Positions 8,079 through 14,885 of a stretch of DNA of 17,630 nt are shown here, in pieces; within the stretch, counting starts at the first letter, position 1, and each line of letters opens with the position of its first letter. Where the stretch lies: the NCBI GenBank assembly GCA_044353165.1, contig JBILCM010000042.1, forward strand, positions 1 through 17,630, read 5' to 3'. A program made the position numbers and the translations under genes. The notes under the pieces were generated by a model. The model had not been told where the DNA came from and searched no databases. It saw nothing but the letters and a program-made list of their open reading frames with translations. The DNA is from JBILCM01 sp044353165 (GTDB lineage: Bacteria; Bacillota; Bacilli; Paenibacillales; YIM-B00363).

Positions 8079-9140
8079 TTAAGGATACGTAGGCGCAAGC
8101 CACAAACCTGCGTCCTCACGCCATCCGTACATGATATTCACATTCTGCACAGCTTGCCCCGCCGCGCCTTTCACCAAATTATCGATGACCGACACGATCG
8201 TCACACGACCGGTTCGCATATCCACCGAAAAGCCGATATCACAAAAATTCGATCCCCATACTTCCTTCGTGGCCGGCCATACACCTTGATCGCGAATCCG
8301 CACGAAGGGACGACCGCTATAATACTTCCGATACATCTCAATCCAGAATGCATCCGTTAGCGCTTGTTCATCCTTCACCGTCGCATACATCGTGCACAAG
8401 ATCCCTCGCGTCATCGGCACGAGATGTGTCGTGAACGTTGTCGTCACCGACTGCCCGGCCCGGTCGCTAAGTACCATCTCAATCTCAGGGATATGTTGGT
8501 GTTTATTGATCTTATAGGCCTTGAAGTTCTCATTCATCTCCGCATAATGCACCGACATACTCAATCCGCGCCCTGCGCCGGAGATGCCGGACTTCGCATC
8601 GATGATGATCGTCGTCGGATCGATTACACCCGCTTCTAGCGCCGGGATCAATCCAAGTGTGGCTGCCGTCGGATAACATCCGGGGTTGGATACGAACGAC
8701 GCGCCGCGGATGTGCGATTCATAAATTTCCGCCAATCCATAAACGGCTTGATCCAACACAGGTTGTGCTGGCGCCTCGTGGCCCTTATACCACGTTTCAT
8801 ATACAGCGCGATCCTTCAATCGAAAGTCGCCCGACAAATCAACGACCCGAACACCGGCATCCAACAACCGCGGCACCAACTTCCCGCTCACGCCCGACGG
8901 CGTCGCCGCGAATACCACATCCGCTTTCGCGCGAATCTGCTCCGGATCGACCGCATCGAGCGTCTCCACAGGAAGCAAGTTTTGCAAATGCGGATACCCC
9001 GCCGTCAAGGGTTCCCCGGCATTCGAGGACGAAATCACCGATGTGATTTCAATATGCGGATGTTGCAACAACAACCGGATCAATTCTACCCCGCCGTACC
9101 CGGTTGAACCGACGATGGCCGCCCTCACTTTCTGTTCCAA
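8079..9140 (-). CDS. argC: N-acetyl-gamma-glutamyl-phosphate reductase
   Basis: ArgC reduces N-acetylglutamyl phosphate with NADPH to the semialdehyde. The frame is open to 9239, but the family normally starts next to the nucleotide-binding stretch VRAAIVGSTGYGGVELIRLL. The best start is the TTG at 9140 (MEQKVRAAIVG), because a strong GGGGGAGG ribosome site ends 8 bases upstream. An ATG at 9164 lacks such a site, and the longest form would begin upstream of the promoter. This gives 353 aa. The Rossmann glycines GSTGYGG are at residues 11-17 and the catalytic cysteine lies in SNPGCYPTAATLG (Cys155). It is the first gene of the operon, directly behind the promoter and ARG boxes. It differs from aspartate semialdehyde dehydrogenase by the GCYPT motif. 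Confidence 0.97.
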   Translation of the reverse strand: MEQKVRAAIVGSTGYGGVELIRLLLQHPHIEITSVISSSNAGEPLTAGYPHLQNLLPVETLDAVDPEQIRAKADVVFAATPSGVSGKLVPRLLDAGVRVVDLSGDFRLKDRAVYETWYKGHEAPAQPVLDQAVYGLAEIYESHIRGASFVSNPGCYPTAATLGLIPALEAGVIDPTTIIIDAKSGISGAGRGLSMSVHYAEMNENFKAYKINKHQHIPEIEMVLSDRAGQSVTTTFTTHLVPMTRGILCTMYATVKDEQALTDAFWIEMYRKYYSGRPFVRIRDQGVWPATKEVWGSNFCDIGFSVDMRTGRVTIVSVIDNLVKGAAGQAVQNVNIMYGWREDAGLWLAPTYP

Positions 9141-9175
9141 ACCGACTGCCTCCCCCACACCCATACAACTCACGT

Positions 9176-9213
9176 TATGTATGATTATACGAATATATGA
9201 ATAAAGATACAAT
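9176..9213 (-). promoter_or_regulatory. Two tandem ARG-box-like operators (ArgR/AhrC)
   Basis: The consensus ARG box core is TGAAT-W4-ATTCA. At 9198-9211 the plus strand reads TGAATAAAGATACA, two mismatches (one in the W4 spacer). At 9178-9191 a weaker, dyad-like TGTATGATTATACG follows. As 18-base boxes these occupy 9176-9193 and 9196-9213, separated by 2 bases, so both lie on nearly the same helix face as in known ArgR operators. They cover the -10 and -35 of the argC promoter. Repression by the ArgR/AhrC regulator with arginine is inferred; the regulator gene is not in the window. Confidence 0.65.
9184..9212 (-). promoter_or_regulatory. Sigma-A promoter of the arg operon
   Basis: On the minus strand TTGTAT (9212-9207), a 17-base spacer and a perfect TATAAT (9189-9184) form a good vegetative promoter about 44 bases before the argC TTG start. 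It overlaps the ARG-box-like sites. Confidence 0.75.
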
Positions 9214-9311
9214 TGTTTTTGTGAAAATGTTCCCGCCACACAACCCCATCATCGAGGTTACATTTTACCATGATTCTATGCATTCTGAAAGCATTTGTTC
9301 TCCCTTCGTTG

Positions 9312-10403
9312 TCACTCCGCCTTGAACCCTTCTCCCAATACTTCGGTCGCTCGCGTGATGATGACGAAGGCATTCGGATCGACGGAACGGATGAACGTCT
9401 TTAAACGAGTCACCTCCGTGTGGGGCACAACGACCATCAACACGGTTCGTTCTTCTCCCGTGAAACCCCCATGCGCTGATAACTTCGTCAAACCGCGATC
9501 CAACTCATAAAGAATAGCGTGCGTAATACGATCCATATTACCGCTGATAATATATGCGACTTTGGCATGGCCCAAACCCAATTGCACCGCATCAATCGCT
9601 TGCTTGGTCACATACAGACCGATCAATGCATATAAGGCTCGTTCTGCACCAAGCACGATACCTGCAGTCAGGATCACCCCTCCATCCAAAATCGCAACGG
9701 ACACTCCCAAGCCCCACCCTGTCCCTCTGGCCAACATCTGTGCGGCTAAATCCAAACCGCCCGTGGACCCCCTTCCACGAAACACAATGCCGAGCCCCGC
9801 ACCGACCCCAAAACCGCCGAATATGGCTGCCAGCAGTTGTTGATCGGTCAGAGGAGGCCACGTACTTGTGATCAACACGAACAACGGCATCAGCACGGTG
9901 CCTACCGCCGTCTTTATGCCGTAATGTCCCCCGAGCATCCGTGTTCCCGCGATAAACAGGAGTATGTTGATCGCCCATTGGGTTGCCGCCAAAGGCGCGT
10001 TGAACAACGCGCGTGTCACAATCGAGATGCCTTGCACACCCCCGGATGCAATGTCATTGGGTGCCAGCAGCACGTTAAAGCTGATGGCCACAATAAAGCA
10101 ACCGATGATGAGGTATGCATATTCCTTCAGTCTGCTCCCCATTGGGTCAGCCCCAAACTGTTGCAAGCGTGCCCAATGACGCGAACGCCCCCTGCGCATT
10201 GCCGGTTCCCCATGCATCAGGGGTTCTCTCAGCATCGGAGACTGCCCCTGCATAGGAGGCTCCCCCAGCATTGGAGGTTTCTCCTGCATTGGAGGCCTCC
10301 ACTGCATAGGGAGCCGCCCCAGCTTCTTCTTGAGGTTATGGAATCCTCGTGTATGTTTATGCATCATGTTTCGCATCATGTTTCGCATCATGTTTCGCAT
10401 CAT
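9312..10403 (-). CDS. YitT/DUF2179-family membrane protein with repeat-rich N-terminal extension
   Basis: The conserved part starts near residue 88 (MGSRLKEYAYLIIGCF) and has about five or six hydrophobic segments, including YLIIGCFIVAISFNVLLAP, then GGVQGISIV, LMPLFVLITS and the glycine-rich RGRGSTGGLDLAA. A soluble C-terminal domain of about 80 residues (VAYIISGNMDRITHAI to the end) is DUF2179-like. This is the YitT family: inner-membrane proteins of unclear function, several copies per Bacillus genome. The copy beside prfB in B. subtilis is yvjA, as I recall. Residues 1-87 are unusual: MMRN repeats, then about seven Pro-Met hexapeptide units. An AGGGAG site (10411-10406) lies 2 and 5 bases before the first two ATGs and supports the long form. 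The ATG at 10142, preceded by a weak TGGGG, is the conventional alternative (276 aa). The family call is firm; the start is open. Confidence 0.85.
   Translation of the reverse strand: MMRNMMRNMMRNMMHKHTRGFHNLKKKLGRLPMQWRPPMQEKPPMLGEPPMQGQSPMLREPLMHGEPAMRRGRSRHWARLQQFGADPMGSRLKEYAYLIIGCFIVAISFNVLLAPNDIASGGVQGISIVTRALFNAPLAATQWAINILLFIAGTRMLGGHYGIKTAVGTVLMPLFVLITSTWPPLTDQQLLAAIFGGFGVGAGLGIVFRGRGSTGGLDLAAQMLARGTGWGLGVSVAILDGGVILTAGIVLGAERALYALIGLYVTKQAIDAVQLGLGHAKVAYIISGNMDRITHAILYELDRGLTKLSAHGGFTGEERTVLMVVVPHTEVTRLKTFIRSVDPNAFVIITRATEVLGEGFKAE
10196..10321. repeat. 18-bp tandem repeat, seven copies, inside the YitT-family ORF
   Basis: Seven 18-base units start at 10196, 10214, 10232, 10250, 10268, 10286 and 10304, each beginning GCAT on the plus strand. 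The best preserved are like GCATTGGAGGCCTCCACT. On the minus strand they read in frame as hexapeptides such as GEPPMQ, EKPPML and GQSPML. Met is invariant in all seven and Pro is kept in most, with varied Pro codons. The unit length is a multiple of three and no stop occurs, as expected of a translated low-complexity segment. Confidence 0.9.
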
Positions 10404-10408
10404 GTCTC
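10361..10408. repeat. 12-bp tandem repeat, four copies
   Basis: GCATCATGTTTC is repeated at 10361, 10373 and 10385, with a one-base variant at 10397. On the minus strand it supplies ATGATGCGAAAC, so each unit carries two ATG codons and encodes MMRN. It forms the start region of the long YitT-family frame, giving a ladder of possible start codons behind one AGGGAG ribosome site. Copy-number slippage here would stay in frame. Confidence 0.92.
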
Positions 10409-10456
10409 CCTGAGTCGTACCCGTTTCGACACCTACCCTCCCACTATCATCCCCGA

Positions 10457-10757
10457 ATGTTCATTTTTTGAACATACGCACCGACTGCGATACGCGAATG
10501 TTCATTTTTTGATCATACGCACCAACTTCACCTCGCGCACATGTTCATTTATTGATCATACGCACCGACCACCTCGCGCACATGATCATTTTTTGAACAT
10601 ACGCACCAACTTCACCACGCGCATGTTCAATTTTTGATCATACGCACCAACTTCACCACGCACATGTTCATTTTTTGAACATACGTCCGTCGCATGACCG
10701 TCGCAACTCGTGTGTCCCGCGAATTCAACCACGCGCCTGTTCATTTTTTGATCATTT
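10457..10757. repeat. Array of seven hairpin palindromes, about 41-bp period
   Basis: Copies begin at 10457, 10498, 10541, 10582, 10623, 10664 and 10737, so the spacing is 41, 43, 41, 41, 41 and 73. The core is ATGTTCA-T5-TGAACAT followed by AC. Copies 1 and 6 are perfect. In the others one arm carries TGATCA in place of TGTTCA or TGAACA, so the change is not compensated. The linker is also conserved, typically GCACCAACTTCACCACGCGC, which rules out unique CRISPR spacers. The period is not a multiple of three, so the array is unlikely to be coding. It lies between the prfB terminator and the YitT-family start. Another two copies are at 959-1031. The function is unknown. Confidence 0.93.
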
Positions 10758-10784
10758 ATACGAAGCGCCATGCAATACCCAAAC

Positions 10785-10824
10785 AAAAAAACCATCCTTC
10801 TCATGGTGGTTGAGAAGAATGGTT
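10785..10824 (-). terminator. Rho-independent terminator of prfB
   Basis: On the minus strand AACCATTCTTCTC pairs with GAGAAGGATGGTT (13 pairs, one G-U) around a 9-base loop, followed by seven T (A at 10785-10791 on the plus strand). It lies 200 bases after the prfB stop codon, an unusually long 3' region, and 28 bases before the first palindrome of the repeat array. Confidence 0.93.
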
Positions 10825-11024
10825 AACATGGCTGGGAAGGGTGGTTACTCTACCCTTCAGGAATACATACCGAATCGTATGTTTGTGCTATGGTGCTCCG
10901 TGTGCATGTGCGATGGCACTACAGCGCAACAGTACCACGAGGCAACTGTGCCATGACACAATGTTGCAGCGCCACAGTTGCGCTCCTCACACGACACGTT
11001 GGTGGTTTGTGCGGCAACTGGCAA
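10825..11024 (-). other. Structured prfB 3' untranslated region
   Basis: These 200 bases between the prfB stop and its terminator hold no convincing ORF. Inverted repeats are visible: AGCGCAAC (10923-10930) with GTTGCGCT (10977-10984), GCAACTGTG (10942-10950) with CACAGTTGC (10973-10981), and GAAGGGT (10836-10842) with ACCCTTC (10852-10858). The first two pairings compete for the same right arm. It may be just a folded 3' UTR, a decayed repeat or a 3'-derived small RNA; no known RNA family is recognised. Confidence 0.4.
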
Positions 11025-12138
11025 CTATTCGTTGCGCTGAATTTGGTGGCGCAAGTATGCGTTGATGAAGTCATCCAACGCGCCGTCCATCACGGCACCG
11101 GTGTTGCCAGTTTCTTGACCTGTGCGGTGATCTTTCACCATGCTGTAGGGATGAAATACGTAGGATCGAATTTGGCTACCCCAGGCGATGTCCGATTGCT
11201 CCCCGCGAATGGCTGCGATTTCTTTCTGTTGTTCCTCCAGTCGCCGTTCGAACAACTTGGAGCGCAACATGTTCATCGCATTATCGCGGTTTTGGATTTG
11301 CGAACGTTCGGATTGGCAAGCCACGACGATCCCTGTAGGTATGTGCGTGAGCCGGACGGCTGAATCCGTCTTGTTAATATGCTGACCGCCGGCACCGCTG
11401 GAGCGATACGTATCGACCTTCAAATCTTCCGGGCGAATTTCGATGTCGCTCGTATCTTCATCAATTTCAGGGACGACGTCGCATGAGACGAAGGACGTAT
11501 GGCGGCGGCCTGAGGCATCGAATGGAGAGATCCGCACGAGCCGATGGACGCCCTTCTCCGCCTTCAAGTACCCATAAGCGTTGTACCCTTGAACTAACAC
11601 GGTCACACTCTTGATGCCCGCTTCATCGCCAGGCAAGAAATCCAACACTTGAACCTTGAAGCCGCGGCCTTCCGCCCAACGGGTATACATGCGATACAAC
11701 ATCTGCGCCCAGTCTTGCGATTCTGTGCCCCCCGCACCTGGATGCAGCTCGAGGATCGCATTCAATTGATCATAGGGAGAGTTGAGCAATAAAGTTAATT
11801 CAAAAGCATTGATCTGCTCCGAAAACTGTTCGACGCTCTCGCTCCAATCCCCAACGAGACTGTCGTCATTCTCTTCTTGGATCAATTCCTGCATCATCAC
11901 CAAGTCATCACAATCACTCTGTAACTTTACAACTTTGTCCACAACGCTGCGAATCGCGTTCAAATCAGCGATGGTGCGTTGTGCCTTCACATTGTCATCC
12001 CAGAAATCAGGCGCCGCCATCTTGACTTCATAATCTGCGATCTGTTCTAGCTTCAGATCTAAGTCAAAGTGACCCCCTAAGCGCTTCGAGTTTTTGTGCC
12101 GCTTCACGCAGAAGATGGCGCAGTTCCGGTTCTATCAT
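11025..12138 (-). CDS. prfB: Peptide chain release factor 2 (programmed +1 frameshift)
   Basis: RF2 recognises UGA and UAA stops and triggers peptide release on the ribosome. Translation starts at the ATG at 12138 (MIEPELRHLLREAAQKLEAL), with AAGGGAG upstream. It runs 24 codons to an in-frame TGA at 12066-12064, and a +1 shift then gives DLDLKLEQ onward, for 370 aa in all. The continuous open frame from 12107 is not the real N-terminus. Family motifs, in full-length numbering, are the stop-recognition tripeptide SPF at 204-206 and the catalytic GGQ at 250-252 in SGAGGQHINKTDSAVRLTHIPTG. It follows secA by 79 bases with no terminator between, so the two are probably co-transcribed, as in other Bacillales. 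The GTACGGCCGTAC palindrome at 12176-12187 sits in that gap. Confidence 0.97.
12063..12078 (-). promoter_or_regulatory. prfB +1 frameshift site
   Basis: The minus strand reads AGGGGG TCA CTT TGA C. This is the classic RF2 autoregulation signal: an internal Shine-Dalgarno-like AGGGGG, three bases, the slippery CTT, then UGA followed by C, a poor stop context. When RF2 is scarce the ribosome slips from CTT to TTT and continues in the +1 frame with GAC. All elements are intact. Confidence 0.96.
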
Positions 12139-12217
12139 TCCATCTCGCTCCCTTAATATCCGTTAAAAATCGGTAGTACGGCCGTACAAACAACGCTTGT
12201 CCAGTATTGCTCAAGGA

Positions 12218-14725
12218 TCAGGCACCATGGCAATGCTTAAACTTCTTGCCGCTTCCGCATGGGCACGGTTCATTACGCCCTACTTGTTTCTCGTTGCGCA
12301 CAGGCTTCTTCACTTTCTCTTTCTCTTCCTTAGCATTCACAACTTGGCCTGTGGCCACTTCCTGCCGCTTCAAGTTCGATTCGACTTGCGCTTTCGTTAC
12401 GTATTTCGCCACTTCTTCTTGAATCGTTTGAATCATTTCTTCGAACATGGCGAACCCTTCGAACTGATATTCACGCAACGGATCGGTACCGCCATATGCA
12501 CGCAGATGAATACCTTGCCGCAGCTGGTCCATCGCATCGATATGATCCATCCACTTGCTGTCGACCGCACGCAATACAATGACTTTCTCAAACTCGCGAA
12601 TGAACTCCGGAGGCATCTGCGCCTCTCGCTCTTCGTAGAATTTGCGCATTACTTCCTTCAAATACGCGATAATTTCGTCGCTTTCCTTACGCTCCAACGC
12701 ATCGACAGAGATCATACCTTCTTTAAGGAACGTCACATGGCTATACTCCACAATCGCCTGCAAGTCCCAATCTTCCGGCACTTCCTCGGGTGGACAATGA
12801 GCCGCCACAATCCGCTCAACGACCCCATCGATCATCCCTAACACGATGTCGCGAATATTCTCAGAATGCAGAATTTCACGACGCTGCTTATAAATAATTT
12901 CACGTTGCTGATTCATCACATCATCGTACTGCAACACAACTTTCCGAATGTCAAAATTGTTGCCTTCCACTCGCTTCTGAGCTGCTTCTACCGAACGCGT
13001 GATCAGCTTGCTCTCGATCGGTTGGTCTTCCTCGAATCCGAGCCTCTCCATCATCCCCATAATGTTGTCTGCACCAAAGCGCCGCATCAACTCATCTTGC
13101 ATGGACAAATAAAATTGCGTTGAACCCGGGTCGCCTTGACGTCCCGAACGGCCGCGCAACTGGTTATCAATGCGCCGACTTTCGTGTCGTTCCGTGCCGA
13201 TAATGTGCAATCCTCCAACATCGGGGACACCTTCCCCGAGTACGATATCGGTACCGCGGCCGGCCATATTGGTCGCAATCGTCACAGCGCCCGGCTGACC
13301 CGCATTGGCCACAATCTCCGCTTCTTCGGCATGATATTTGGCATTCAAGACTTTATGCGTGATCCCCTTGCGCTTCAATTGTTGCGACAAGTGTTCCGAG
13401 CTTTCGATGGATGTGGTCCCGACGAGTACCGGTTGACCCCGCTTGTGCTTCTCCACAATTTCTTCGACAACCATCCGATATTTACTCGCAACGCTCTTGT
13501 ATACGACGTCTGGCTTGTCCTCGCGAACCATAGGCCGATTCGTAGGCACAACGACTACATCCAGTCCGTAAATTTTCTTTAATTCTTCTTCTTCCGTCTT
13601 GGCCGTACCGGTCATCCCTGCTAACTTGCGATACATGCGAAAATAGTTCTGTAGCGTAATGGTCGCAAGTGTCATGCTCTCGTTCTGCACCTCAAGGCCT
13701 TCTTTGGCCTCAATCGCCTGGTGCAGACCATCGCTATAGCGCCGCCCTGTCATTAATCGTCCCGTAAATTCATCGACGATGACCACTTGTTCCTCTTGTA
13801 CAACATAATCAACATCCGCACGCATAATCACGTTCGCCTTCAGCGCCTGGGTAATATGGTGATTAACGATTACATTCGTATGTTCGAATAAATTATCAAT
13901 GCCGAAGGCCCGCTCCGCCTTCGCCACACCTGCTTCAGTCAGCGCAACCGACTTGACCTTAATATCCACCGTATAATCTTCATCGGGAATCAACTTCTTC
14001 ACAAAACGATCCGCCGTGTAATACAAATCTGTAGACTTCGCCGCTTGTCCAGAAATAATGAGCGGTGTGCGTGCTTCATCAATGAGGATAGAATCCACTT
14101 CGTCAATCAAGGCATATTGCAATGGACGCTGCACAATCTGCTCTTTGTACAGCACCATGTTATCGCGCAAATAATCAAAACCAAACTCATTGTTCGTCCC
14201 GTAAGTGATATCGCACATATACGCTTCTTGTTTCTGTGCATGGGACATTCCTGATAAATTGACAGAAACCGTTAACCCGAGGAATGTATAAATTTTGCCC
14301 ATTTCATCGGCATCGCGTTGCGCCAAATATTCATTGACGGTAACCACGTGTACGCCCTTCTTCGCCAGCGCATTGAGATACACGGTGAGTGAACCGACCA
14401 AGGTTTTCCCTTCCCCTGTGCGCATTTCTGCGACTTTCCCTTCGTGCAGAACCATGCCGCCTATGAGCTGCACATCATAATGCCGCTTGTTTAGCGTGCG
14501 CTTCGAAGTTTCTCGGACGACCGCGAATGCTTCAGGCAGAAGCTGGTCCAGTGTTTCGCCTTCACTGAGACGTCTTATGAATTCATCTGTTTTGCCGCAC
14601 AGCTGATCATCGCTGAGCGCTTCCATCTTCGGTTCAAGCGCGTTTATCATATCAACTTTCGTCTGCAATTTCTTAATTTCACGTTCGTTCAAATCACCAA
14701 AAATTTTCTTGATTAGGCCAAGCAC
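12218..14725 (-). CDS. secA: Protein translocase ATPase SecA
   Basis: SecA is the ATPase motor that pushes unfolded preproteins through SecYEG. From the GTG at 14725 (MLGLIKKIFGDLNEREIKKLQ, the usual family start; AAAGGGGAG six bases upstream) it is 835 aa, close to the roughly 840 of Bacillus SecA. The frame stays open upstream to 14833 but that part spans the promoter. The Walker A motif MRTGEGKT is near residues 101-108, the DEAD-like Walker B is in LIDEVDSILIDEARTPLI, and GTTSIESSE, ATNMAGRGTDIVLGEGV and QLRGRSGRQGDPG belong to the second motor domain. The C-terminal zinc and SecB-type tail RNEPCPCGSGKKFKHCHGA has the CXC-X8-CH ligands. It has its own promoter and is followed by prfB. It is the housekeeping SecA; nothing suggests SecA2. 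Confidence 0.98.
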   Translation of the reverse strand: MLGLIKKIFGDLNEREIKKLQTKVDMINALEPKMEALSDDQLCGKTDEFIRRLSEGETLDQLLPEAFAVVRETSKRTLNKRHYDVQLIGGMVLHEGKVAEMRTGEGKTLVGSLTVYLNALAKKGVHVVTVNEYLAQRDADEMGKIYTFLGLTVSVNLSGMSHAQKQEAYMCDITYGTNNEFGFDYLRDNMVLYKEQIVQRPLQYALIDEVDSILIDEARTPLIISGQAAKSTDLYYTADRFVKKLIPDEDYTVDIKVKSVALTEAGVAKAERAFGIDNLFEHTNVIVNHHITQALKANVIMRADVDYVVQEEQVVIVDEFTGRLMTGRRYSDGLHQAIEAKEGLEVQNESMTLATITLQNYFRMYRKLAGMTGTAKTEEEELKKIYGLDVVVVPTNRPMVREDKPDVVYKSVASKYRMVVEEIVEKHKRGQPVLVGTTSIESSEHLSQQLKRKGITHKVLNAKYHAEEAEIVANAGQPGAVTIATNMAGRGTDIVLGEGVPDVGGLHIIGTERHESRRIDNQLRGRSGRQGDPGSTQFYLSMQDELMRRFGADNIMGMMERLGFEEDQPIESKLITRSVEAAQKRVEGNNFDIRKVVLQYDDVMNQQREIIYKQRREILHSENIRDIVLGMIDGVVERIVAAHCPPEEVPEDWDLQAIVEYSHVTFLKEGMISVDALERKESDEIIAYLKEVMRKFYEEREAQMPPEFIREFEKVIVLRAVDSKWMDHIDAMDQLRQGIHLRAYGGTDPLREYQFEGFAMFEEMIQTIQEEVAKYVTKAQVESNLKRQEVATGQVVNAKEEKEKVKKPVRNEKQVGRNEPCPCGSGKKFKHCHGA

Positions 14726-14762
14726 GGTGTGCTCCCCTTTCCAGGTTAAACTTATCTTTCTC

Positions 14763-14791
14763 ATTGTAACAGTAGACTTTCCCCGTCGCAA
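14763..14791 (-). promoter_or_regulatory. Sigma-A promoter of secA
   Basis: On the minus strand TTGCGA (14791-14786), a 17-base spacer and TACAAT (14768-14763) lie about 40 bases before the secA GTG start. The -35 is a 4 of 6 match and the -10 is 5 of 6. Confidence 0.65.
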
Positions 14792-14839
14792 ATGACCCGC
14801 TTGTCCTCGATCTACGTTCAAAATGTGTATCAAATCATG

Positions 14840-14873
14840 AAAAAACCTGCAGGAGGTCTATGCCCTGCAGGTT
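14840..14873 (-). terminator. Rho-independent terminator of hpf
   Basis: On the minus strand AACCTGCAGG and CCTGCAGGTT form a perfect 10-base stem around a 10-base loop and are followed by T (A at 14840-14845 on the plus strand). It starts 12 bases after the hpf stop and separates hpf from the secA promoter. Confidence 0.95.
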
Positions 14874-14885
14874 CTGGTATTGGAT

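Noticed and set aside
9269..9294. A third ARG box (TGATTCTATGCATTCTGA region)
   Set aside because: The half-sites have the wrong spacing and several mismatches to TGAAT-W4-ATTCA.
9837..10637. A long plus-strand ORF (266 codons) opposite the YitT-family gene and its upstream repeats
   Set aside because: It is antisense to a recognised membrane protein and its translation is repeat-derived (His/Pro/Ser strings) with no family resemblance.
10457..10757. CRISPR array
   Set aside because: Repeats and spacers would both be about 20 bases, but the 'spacers' are similar to each other, the repeat is shorter than usual, and no cas gene is near.
10586..10804. A 72-codon minus-strand ORF across the palindromic array and the prfB terminator
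   Set aside because: It consists of the repeat read out of period (41 is not a multiple of three) plus terminator arms, and resembles no protein family.
12139..12217. Terminator or promoter between secA and prfB based on the GTACGGCCGTAC palindrome
   Set aside because: The palindrome has no loop or adjacent T-run to make a terminator, and no hexamer pair with proper spacing is seen.
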